This document shows, piece after piece, positions 1 to 6,174 of a DNA stretch of 7,078 nucleotides. The notes below the pieces were generated by a model that saw only the letters and a program-made list of their open reading frames with translations, was not told where the DNA came from and searched no databases. The stretch's first letter is position 1, and each line of letters opens with the position of its first letter. The translations under genes were made by a program, and so were the position numbers. Where the stretch lies: contig JAQVKB010000053.1 of assembly GCA_028694875.1 (NCBI GenBank), forward strand, positions 1 to 7,078, written 5' to 3'. The stretch is from Candidatus Izemoplasmatales bacterium. GTDB lineage: Bacteria; Bacillota_I; Bacilli_A; Izemoplasmatales; Hujiaoplasmataceae.

Positions 1-23
1 TCCTTTTTTTCTTTATTTTCCTG
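1..23 (+). terminator. T-rich tract, possible tail of an upstream terminator
   Basis: The window opens with a run of seven T after TCC, followed by CTTTATTTTC. A T-rich run like this commonly follows the stem of an intrinsic terminator on the plus strand. The stem, if there is one, lies before position 1, so this is only an inference. If correct, it means the ABC-F gene starts its own transcription unit, which agrees with the promoter candidate further down. Confidence 0.25.
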
Positions 24-41
24 ATCTGGTTAAATTGGGGG

Positions 42-70
42 TTGCGCTTGGTGAAATGATATGATACTAT
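42..70 (+). promoter_or_regulatory. Candidate sigma-70/SigA promoter of the ABC-F gene
   Basis: TTGCGC at 42-47 is followed after 17 bases by TACTAT at 65-70, which is preceded by TGA at 62-64, giving an extended -10 of the form TGn-TACTAT. The -35 is poor (3 of 6) and the -10 is fair (4 of 6), but the spacing is ideal and the extended -10 compensates. An overlapping alternative -10 is TATGAT at 60-65. The predicted start of transcription is near 77, leaving a leader of about 47 bases before the ATG at 124. Confidence 0.45.
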
Positions 71-123
71 GAAATCGCAACATGTAGCGTTTTATCGTCG
101 TTTATCTGAAAGGAAGTGATCCG

Positions 124-1971
124 ATGAACCTGCTCAAAATCAACAACCTTCAGAAGACATTCGGCGGTAATTTGCTGTTCGATCATGTTTCGCTTGACGT
201 TAATTCGTCCGACAAAGTCGCGCTCATTGGGCGCAACGGCGTCGGCAAGTCGACGCTTGTCAAAATGATCTTAGGAGAAATAGCCCCGGATGCCGGGGAT
301 ATTTTTATTTATGGGGGAGCAGTGATTGGGTATTTATCCCAAAACGTGCTCTCCGGAGAAGAACATACGCTCCTCGATGAAATGAAGTTGGTCTTCTCCC
401 CGCTCATTCGTCTCGAAGAAGAACTCGCGCAAGTTTCGGCGATGCTTGTTCATGACCATTCGGAGTCGATCGTCAATCGATACGCATCCTTGGAAGAACG
501 ATATCGGACTCAAGGTGGATATCAATATTTGACGGACATCGATATGATGCTCACCAAATTCGAGTTTCTCAAGACGGATTATAACCGTTTGGTCAAATCG
601 TTTTCCGGTGGTGAAAAGACGAGAATCGCGTTTGCGAAATTGTTGTTATCCAAACCGGATTTGTTGTTGCTCGATGAACCGACGAACCATATGGATATCG
701 ATATCATCGAATGGCTTGAAGATTATTTACGGCATTATGATGGTGCCGTCTTGGTGATAACGCATGACCGATATTTTATCGATCGCGTCGTCAACAAGAT
801 TTATGAACTCGACCAAGAAACGATGTTTGTCTATCATGGCAAATTCGAAGATTATGAGTCTCAAAAAGCAGAGCGATATGAACAACTCATGAAGATGTAC
901 ATTCGCCAACAAAAAGAGATTGCGCATCTGCAAAGTTTTGTCGATCGATTCCGTTACAAAAAAAATCTCGCCAAGACAGCACAAGATCGGATTAAAAAGA
1001 TTGCGCGCATCGAACGAATCGATAAGCCAACCAATCATCAACGTCACGTCAAAGTGTCCTTCCACTCCAAACGTCCTACGGACGCGATTATTCTTGAATG
1101 TGAAGCCCTCGCTATCGGCTATGACCATCCCTTATTTCCTCCGTTTGATTTTCAAATGCGAGGATTTGAAAAAGTGGGTATCATCGGTCCCAATGGCGTT
1201 GGCAAATCGACATTTGTCAAAACGTTGATTGAAGAATTAATGCCTCTTTCAGGAAACGTGAAGTTCAACAAGCAAATGAAAATTGGCTATTTCGATCAAA
1301 ATGCCACATTAGGCAATGAAAATGTATCTTTGATTGATTATGTGCACCATGTATATCCGACAAAAACACTTGGAGAAGTTCGAACCTTACTCGCGAAAGT
1401 GTTATTCACGGGTGAAGATGGATTCAAAAGCGTATCTGTCCTATCGGGCGGAGAAAAAGTTCGTTTGCGGCTTTTGATGCTGATGCTCGAAGAACCTGAA
1501 TTGCTGATTCTCGACGAACCCACCAATCATCTAGATTTGGATACCAAAGCGATTGTGGAAGACGTTTTTGAAGAGTACATCGGACCGATAATTTTTATCT
1601 CCCATGATCGTTATTTCATCAATAAAGTCGCGTCCAAAATCGTGAGTCTCCATCAAGGAGTGTTTGATGTCTTCGATGGGAACTACGACGAATTCAAAGC
1701 GTTTCAGGAAGCTTCTAAAGTTCAAGAACCGAAAGTTCCAAAAACCAAAGAACGCAAGGCATCACCCAAAAAAGAAGCGGATAAATTGGAAAAACAGTTG
1801 GATGCAATTCATGAAGAAGTTCAAGACCTTAAGCAATCGTTGTTTGATGAATTCGTCTATTCCAACCCCGAAATGTATCGCGAAACAGAATCCAAAATCA
1901 AGATTCTCGAAACCGAAGCTGAAACCCTCTTGGAACGTCTTGTGACTTTGTCACAGGACGAAACTTCATAG
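124..1971 (+). CDS. ABC-F family ATPase (ribosome-associated translation factor, YdiF/YheS-like)
   Basis: This 615-residue protein has two ABC ATPase domains in one chain and no membrane segments, which is the ABC-F plan. Domain 1 has Walker A GRNGVGKST (36-44), signature FSGGE (160-164), Walker B with LLLDEPTNHMD (Asp184, catalytic Glu185) and H-loop His214. Domain 2 has GPNGVGKST (355-363), LSGGE (440-444), LLILDEPTNHLD (Asp464, Glu465) and His494. All catalytic residues are intact. The charged linker at about 240-310, with the RFRYKK and AKTAQDRIKKI segments, corresponds to the P-site tRNA interaction region. A Lys/Pro-rich tether (about 541-560) leads to a C-terminal helical hairpin (about 560-612), as in YdiF, Uup and YheS types. 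Family members bind the ribosomal E site and relieve stalled or antibiotic-blocked ribosomes; which role applies here cannot be read from sequence. AAAGGAAGTGAT at 109-120 lies just before the ATG and fixes the start. The stop is TAG. Confidence 0.93.
   Translation: MNLLKINNLQKTFGGNLLFDHVSLDVNSSDKVALIGRNGVGKSTLVKMILGEIAPDAGDIFIYGGAVIGYLSQNVLSGEEHTLLDEMKLVFSPLIRLEEELAQVSAMLVHDHSESIVNRYASLEERYRTQGGYQYLTDIDMMLTKFEFLKTDYNRLVKSFSGGEKTRIAFAKLLLSKPDLLLLDEPTNHMDIDIIEWLEDYLRHYDGAVLVITHDRYFIDRVVNKIYELDQETMFVYHGKFEDYESQKAERYEQLMKMYIRQQKEIAHLQSFVDRFRYKKNLAKTAQDRIKKIARIERIDKPTNHQRHVKVSFHSKRPTDAIILECEALAIGYDHPLFPPFDFQMRGFEKVGIIGPNGVGKSTFVKTLIEELMPLSGNVKFNKQMKIGYFDQNATLGNENVSLIDYVHHVYPTKTLGEVRTLLAKVLFTGEDGFKSVSVLSGGEKVRLRLLMLMLEEPELLILDEPTNHLDLDTKAIVEDVFEEYIGPIIFISHDRYFINKVASKIVSLHQGVFDVFDGNYDEFKAFQEASKVQEPKVPKTKERKASPKKEADKLEKQLDAIHEEVQDLKQSLFDEFVYSNPEMYRETESKIKILETEAETLLERLVTLSQDETS
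1939..1957 (+). repeat. Perfect short dyad TGTGAC-TTT-GTCACA at the 3' end of the ABC-F gene
   Basis: TGTGAC (1941-1946) and GTCACA (1950-1955) are exact inverted complements separated by TTT. In RNA the stem can grow by a G-U pair (1940/1956) and a C-G pair (1939/1957) to 8 pairs. It lies in the last codons of the ABC-F gene, about 40 bases upstream of the candidate Nudix -10. No T-run follows, so it is not a standard intrinsic terminator. It may be an operator, a 3'-end hairpin that protects the mRNA, or a coincidence of coding sequence. Confidence 0.25.
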
Positions 1972-1991
1972 CCTCAAAACACCCTGATTCA

Positions 1992-2000
1992 TGCTACAAT
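1992..2000 (+). promoter_or_regulatory. Candidate extended -10 promoter for the Nudix-argS genes
   Basis: TGCTACAAT at 1992-2000 combines the TGn extension with TACAAT, a 5 of 6 match to TATAAT. The best-spaced -35 position (1972-1977, CCTCAA) is poor, so the call rests on the extended -10. The expected transcript would begin near 2007, giving a leader of about 25 bases that contains AAAGGAGAGG just before the Nudix start at 2032. No T-box or other riboswitch could fit in so short a leader. No terminator hairpin separates this from the ABC-F gene, so readthrough is also possible. Confidence 0.4.
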
Positions 2001-2031
2001 GGTTATGTAACGATGAAAGGAGAGGAACCCT

Positions 2032-2544
2032 ATGAACCCACTCTTTGTGATTATGGACACCTTGGTGGAAATCCCACCTAAAATTCAAACGAGAGAAGTC
2101 GTCCGCGCTGTCATTATGCGCGGTTCAGAGATGCTTCTCATGTTTTCCTCTCGCGATCAAATGTTTGGGACTCCTGGGGGAGGAATTGGATTCAATGAGT
2201 CGAAACTCGACGCTTTGTATCGTGAAACCCTCGAAGAAGTTGGCGCTGCCAAAGTCAAGATTCTCGAACACTTAGGATTTACCGAAGAAATTCGCGAATC
2301 GCGTTCGCAAATGCGACCGATGAAGATTCTCACCGATTATTATCATATCGAAGTTCCCGAATTCGTTGAGAATTCGCTCGAAGAGCATGAAGAAGAAATG
2401 GGACTTGTTCCGATGTGGGTGAATCTCGATGTCGCCATCGAAACGAACAAAAAAGTACTCGCGAATCTCCACGAAGACAAACTTAGTTTTTATACCACAC
2501 AAACACAAATGTTACAGTATTTCAAAGACCGATTCGTCCATTGA
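2032..2544 (+). CDS. Nudix hydrolase
   Basis: The 170-residue protein carries a near-complete Nudix box at residues 50-72: Gly50, five residues, Glu56, seven residues, then RETLEEVGA (64-72) with Arg64, Glu65, Glu68, Glu69 and Gly71. Only the aliphatic site after RE is relaxed, being Thr66. The box binds divalent metal and hydrolyses a pyrophosphate bond in a nucleoside diphosphate linked to another group X. The substrate cannot be told from the box. The single domain spans most of the chain, about 20-165, without a signal peptide or membrane segment, so it should act in the cytoplasm. AAAGGAGAGG at 2016-2025 supports the ATG at 2032; the in-frame ATG at 2053 has no ribosome binding site. It lies 27 bases before argS and is probably cotranscribed with it; a housecleaning role is a guess. 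Confidence 0.88.
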   Translation: MNPLFVIMDTLVEIPPKIQTREVVRAVIMRGSEMLLMFSSRDQMFGTPGGGIGFNESKLDALYRETLEEVGAAKVKILEHLGFTEEIRESRSQMRPMKILTDYYHIEVPEFVENSLEEHEEEMGLVPMWVNLDVAIETNKKVLANLHEDKLSFYTTQTQMLQYFKDRFVH

Positions 2545-2556
2545 TGAGGTCTTGCT

Positions 2557-2566
2557 AAAGGAGTGA
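2557..2566 (+). promoter_or_regulatory. argS ribosome binding site that decides the start codon
   Basis: AAAGGAGTGA at 2557-2566 is a near-ideal match to the anti-Shine-Dalgarno sequence. The in-frame GTG at 2563 lies inside this site and so cannot be the start it serves. The ATG at 2572 sits 8 bases after GGAG and is the proper start. The site runs directly into the 8-base palindrome GTGATCAC (2563-2570). Confidence 0.8.
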
Positions 2567-2571
2567 TCACG

Positions 2572-4281
2572 ATGATCGATACATTAAAACAAGACATTCG
2601 CGACTATTTGGAAAAAACCTTGGAAGCACGCTTCCAACAAGTGATTCCTGTTGTGGTGGAAGAACCCAAAAAAGCAGACCAAGGCGATTTGTCGGTTCCT
2701 GTTTTTTCGATTGTCAAAGAACTTCGTCAACCACTTCCTTTGATCACGCAACTTGTCAAACAACTGCTGCTTGAGGGTGAACTTTCGACGATGATCGATC
2801 ACATTGATGTGATGGGCGGATTTGTGAATGTTCACTTCGACAAAAAAGCGATGGCAGATCAAATCATTGCGAACTTCACTCGAGATCTTCTAAACAATCA
2901 ACTAGGAAGTTCGAATGAGGGTGTTGGCAAGACGATTGTGATGGATTACTCGTCGCCAAATATCGCGAAAACATTTTCGATTGGGCACTTGCGTTCGACC
3001 ATCATTGGTCACGCGATTGGCAATCTTTTGGAGAAGTGTGGATACCACGTCGTCCGAATCAACCACTTAGGCGACTGGGGCACTCAATTCGGAAAAATCA
3101 TATATGCTTATCTCCACTATGGCGATCCTGCCAAAGTGGAAGCCAATCCGATTGAAGAACTCGTCAAATTGTATGTCGATTTCCACGAACGTGAAAAACA
3201 AGATCCCAATCTCGAGGTCGAGGCCCGTGCGGTCTTTAAAGGACTCGAGGATCGAAATCCACAATATCTTGCACTATGGGAAAAATTCCGCGAAGTCTCG
3301 CTTCAAGAGTATATGAAGATTTATGATTTGCTTGGAGTTCGCTTTGACTCGTATGCCGGTGAAGCCTCATATGTGGATAAAACCGATGCAATTATTGAGG
3401 AGTTGACCGCCAAAGGTCTGCTTGTGGAAGACCAAGGAGCGATGATTGTCGACCTCGGCGACATTGCGCCGGCATTGATTCAAAAAAGCGATGGTACCAC
3501 GCTTTATTTCACACGCGAACTTGCGGCACTCTTTTTCCGGAAACGGGAGTACGATTTTGATAAAGTCCTTTATGTCGTCGGCAATGAGCAGAAATTACAT
3601 TTCGAACAACTCCGTCGCGTTGTCGACAAAATGGGCTATGACTTCCCTGAAGACATCATCCATGTGAACTTTGGCTTGGTCTTACAAGATGGCAAGAAAA
3701 TGTCGACTCGAAAAGGCAAAATTGTCAAATTGATCGATGTTCTCGAAGAAGCCATTTCCATGTCGCTTTCCTACATTGGCGACAAAAACCCAGATTTAGA
3801 AAACAAAGAAGAGATTGCGAAGAAGATTGGCACGAGTGCGATTATCTTCAATGATCTCAAGAACTATCGTGTCAATGACTTCGAGTTCAATCTCGATGAC
3901 ATGGTCAATTTCAACGGGCAAACTGGCCCGTATCTCCAATACACTTCGGTTCGAATTACGTCGATTTTAGCGACGTCTCCAATTGATTCGAGCCGCATCA
4001 ATGAGGATGTCTTCTTGGATGAGGTCGCCTTTGACATGCTGAAAGAAATCAGCCTCTATCAAGACACCATTTCTCGCGCTGCGAGAGAGTTCGCCCCAAG
4101 CATTCTCGCCAAATATTTGTTACATCTGGCAAGTCTCTTCAATAGCTACTATGGAAAAGAACGAATCGTTGTAGAGGATTCAATGGAACGCAATGCGAAG
4201 TTCCTCCTCCTCTTTATGGTTCGTGCCGTCCTTGACGACGGTATGAAACTCCTCGGCATGCAAGTGATTGAAAAGATGTGA
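2572..4281 (+). CDS. argS: Arginyl-tRNA synthetase (ArgRS, class I)
   Basis: It joins arginine to tRNA-Arg using ATP in the cytoplasm. From the ATG at 2572 it has 569 residues, within the usual range of about 550-580. The N-terminal additional domain specific to ArgRS covers about 1-115. The catalytic Rossmann domain starts with SSPNIAKTFSIGHLRST (127-143), where SIGH (136-139) is the HIGH motif; Ser for the first His is seen in other Firmicutes ArgRS. The KMSKS loop is KMSTR (376-380) within DGKKMSTRKG. The C-terminal DALR-type anticodon-binding domain covers about 455-569, with FNSYYGK matching the usual FNxxY element, and the chain ends in EKM as most ArgRS end in ERM. Thr134 replaces the Pro more often found before FxxGH. 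The start follows the ribosome binding site at 2557-2566; a GTG start at 2563 would add only three residues. It sits 27 bases after the Nudix gene. No T-box leader is present. Confidence 0.97.
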   Translation: MIDTLKQDIRDYLEKTLEARFQQVIPVVVEEPKKADQGDLSVPVFSIVKELRQPLPLITQLVKQLLLEGELSTMIDHIDVMGGFVNVHFDKKAMADQIIANFTRDLLNNQLGSSNEGVGKTIVMDYSSPNIAKTFSIGHLRSTIIGHAIGNLLEKCGYHVVRINHLGDWGTQFGKIIYAYLHYGDPAKVEANPIEELVKLYVDFHEREKQDPNLEVEARAVFKGLEDRNPQYLALWEKFREVSLQEYMKIYDLLGVRFDSYAGEASYVDKTDAIIEELTAKGLLVEDQGAMIVDLGDIAPALIQKSDGTTLYFTRELAALFFRKREYDFDKVLYVVGNEQKLHFEQLRRVVDKMGYDFPEDIIHVNFGLVLQDGKKMSTRKGKIVKLIDVLEEAISMSLSYIGDKNPDLENKEEIAKKIGTSAIIFNDLKNYRVNDFEFNLDDMVNFNGQTGPYLQYTSVRITSILATSPIDSSRINEDVFLDEVAFDMLKEISLYQDTISRAAREFAPSILAKYLLHLASLFNSYYGKERIVVEDSMERNAKFLLLFMVRAVLDDGMKLLGMQVIEKM

Positions 4282-4321
4282 CCTCGCGATCACATATCGA
4301 TAACTTTACAAGAAACGAGGT
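4276..4321 (+). promoter_or_regulatory. Possible RNA fold or operator at the argS-exporter junction
   Basis: Two overlapping signals are seen. ATGTGA (4276-4281) and TCACAT (4290-4295) form a perfect 6-base dyad around an 8-base centre. ACCTCG (4281-4286), which starts at the last base of the argS stop codon, is the exact complement of CGAGGT (4316-4321), the core of the exporter's ribosome binding site. The pairings could form alternatives, or with one pair opened a pseudoknot, and would hide the binding site until the terminating argS ribosome disturbs the stem. No T-run follows, so it is not an intrinsic terminator. The function is inferred and unproven. Confidence 0.25.
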
Positions 4322-4329
4322 GAGATGAT

Positions 4330-6174
4330 ATGGACGCAACCACCACCAAATCGGAACCCAAGAAAAGCGTCGGACGGAGTTTAAAACTGATGTTCGTCTG
4401 GATGGGGAAATACTGGCCCCTCTTGATCATCGCTTTCGCGTTCCTCTATTTCATTTCTTACATTCGCACCATCACCCCGCTCTTTGGGCAACACATCGTC
4501 GACACGATTCTTTCCGACAAGGAAAGCAAATTACCTCCCTTTTTCCAAAACCTCATTATTGGCGACACGATCGGGCAAAAACTGCTCGCATCGGCGCTCC
4601 TCATCGTCGCGGCTGATTTTGCTCGTGCCATTGCGATTTTCTTCCGCAGAGCAATTACCGCAGTTTACGCGGAACGCGTTGGATACCATCTCCGCGACAA
4701 TCTCTATCGTCGCCTCCAAGATTTGGGATATGATTTCCATTCCCATTCGGAGACGGGCGATTTGATTCAACGTTGTACTTCCGATGTGGAAACGTACAAA
4801 AACTTTATCTCCAATCAAATCATCGAAGTCGTTCGATTGATTCTCCTGGTTGGACTCTCGATTTACCAAATGATCAAACTCAATGTGACATTGACATTGA
4901 TTTCGATTTTAATCACCCCGATTATCTTAACGATTGCGATTTTCTATTTTAGAAAAGTAGAGAAAGCCTTCCAAACGATCGAACAAAACGAAGCGAAGAT
5001 GACGACACATGTTCAAGAAAATGTTTCAGGCGCGCGCGTTGTCAAAGCGTTTGCCAACGAACAATTCGAAGTGACGAAGTTTACAAAACTCAATCGTGAG
5101 TTTACCGATTCCGATTACCGTTTGATTCGCAAGATGGCAGTATTCTGGAGCGGAACCGACTTTATTTGCTTTGCCCAATTCTTCTTGATTGCGGTCTCGG
5201 GAATCTTGTTTGCGGTTCGTCAGGACATTACCGTCGGTGTATATTTGGCCTTCTTAGGTTACTCAGGAAATATCATCTGGCCCATGCGTCAATTGGGACG
5301 TTTGGTTGGGGATTTCTCGAAAGCCACAGTGGCCGTCAGTCGTCTTGATAAGATCATGTCGACGCCAGACGAATATGTCGGAGAAGAATCTGCGACTACC
5401 CCCGAAATTATTGGGAATGTCTCATTTCATGAAGTGGGATTCCAATTCCCTGATTCTACTTATTGCCAACTCGAAAACATTTCGTTTGACGTGAAAAAAG
5501 GCGAAACCATTGCTATCGTCGGGAAAACAGGTTCGGGGAAAACGACGTTGATGAACCTGCTCGTGAGATTACTCGATGTCTCTCATGGTGAAATCTTGAT
5601 TGATGGCACCTCGATTGATCAAATCGAAAAGCACCATTTACGACGTCATGTCGGCATTATTTTGCAAGAGCCGTTCTTGTTCTCGAAGACTGTGGGAGAA
5701 AACATTTCAATTTCCAACCACGAAAGCGAGATTGAGCGGATTCAAGAAGTCGCGAAAATCGCAGCGGTTCACGATGACATCGTTCATTTCGAAAAAGGTT
5801 ATGAAACGATGGTCGGAGAACGTGGCGTGACACTCTCGGGTGGACAAAAGCAACGCGTCGCGATTGCGCGCATGTTGTTACGACCGAAACCGATTTTGAT
5901 TTTCGATGATTCCCTCTCGGCTGTCGATACGGAAACTGATTTGCAAATCCGTTCGGCGCTCAAAAAAGAGTGGAAAGCATCGACGGTCTTTATCATTACC
6001 CATCGTATTACTACGGCGAAGGAAGCCGATCGGATTATCGTGCTCGATCACGGTAAGATTACCGAATCGGGTACGCACGCCGAATTGATTCAAAAGCAAG
6101 GTTTATACCAACAAATCTGGGAAATCCAATCCAGCATCGATTTCCAACTCGAAGAAGGTGAAATTCATGGATGA
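4330..6174 (+). CDS. ABC half-exporter, subunit with degenerate catalytic site (heterodimeric multidrug-type)
   Basis: The 614-residue protein has an exporter-type membrane domain followed by an ATPase domain. Six membrane helices can be placed at about 29-52, 84-106, 165-181, 187-207, 275-296 and 300-320. GDLIQRCTSDVET, typical of this family, precedes the third. The ATPase domain (about 350-600) has A-loop Tyr378, Walker A GKTGSGKT (398-405), Q-loop Gln446, signature LSGGQ (502-506), Walker B ILIFD (Asp526), D-loop SAVD (530-533) and H-loop His558. Asp527 stands where the catalytic Glu is expected. This substitution marks the degenerate subunit of heterodimers such as TM287/288, LmrCD and BmrCD. 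GAGGTGA at 4317-4323 supports the ATG at 4330; the ATG at 4325 is in another frame. The last 8 bases overlap the partner gene. The substrate is unknown; drugs, lipids or peptides are all possible. Confidence 0.93.
   Translation: MDATTTKSEPKKSVGRSLKLMFVWMGKYWPLLIIAFAFLYFISYIRTITPLFGQHIVDTILSDKESKLPPFFQNLIIGDTIGQKLLASALLIVAADFARAIAIFFRRAITAVYAERVGYHLRDNLYRRLQDLGYDFHSHSETGDLIQRCTSDVETYKNFISNQIIEVVRLILLVGLSIYQMIKLNVTLTLISILITPIILTIAIFYFRKVEKAFQTIEQNEAKMTTHVQENVSGARVVKAFANEQFEVTKFTKLNREFTDSDYRLIRKMAVFWSGTDFICFAQFFLIAVSGILFAVRQDITVGVYLAFLGYSGNIIWPMRQLGRLVGDFSKATVAVSRLDKIMSTPDEYVGEESATTPEIIGNVSFHEVGFQFPDSTYCQLENISFDVKKGETIAIVGKTGSGKTTLMNLLVRLLDVSHGEILIDGTSIDQIEKHHLRRHVGIILQEPFLFSKTVGENISISNHESEIERIQEVAKIAAVHDDIVHFEKGYETMVGERGVTLSGGQKQRVAIARMLLRPKPILIFDDSLSAVDTETDLQIRSALKKEWKASTVFIITHRITTAKEADRIIVLDHGKITESGTHAELIQKQGLYQQIWEIQSSIDFQLEEGEIHG

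Noticed and set aside
82..87. Minimal start-stop element ATGTAG in the ABC-F leader
   Set aside because: It has no ribosome binding site upstream, and a six-base match is expected by chance.
727..1128. A 133-codon frame on the minus strand inside the ABC-F gene
   Set aside because: It is fully antisense to a well-supported gene, has no recognisable domain, and the TCG/CGA-rich codon style produces such frames throughout the window.
1972..2031. Intrinsic terminator between the ABC-F and Nudix genes
   Set aside because: No G+C-rich stem followed by a T-run is present; the nearby dyad at 1941-1955 lacks a T-run.
2563..2571. GTG at 2563 as the argS start
   Set aside because: It lies within the ribosome binding sequence AAAGGAGTGA, which is correctly spaced for the ATG at 2572.
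2545..2571. T-box or other leader regulation directly ahead of argS
   Set aside because: The gap of 27 bases, and the short leader ahead of the Nudix gene, are too small to hold a T-box, which needs well over 100 bases.
4268..4304. A separate promoter for the exporter genes, with TTGAAA at 4268-4273, or ATGTGA at 4276-4281 paired with GATAAC at 4299-4304
   Set aside because: TTGAAA has no acceptable -10 at 16-18 bases, and the second pair has only weak matches in both boxes. It remains possible but is not strong enough to annotate.
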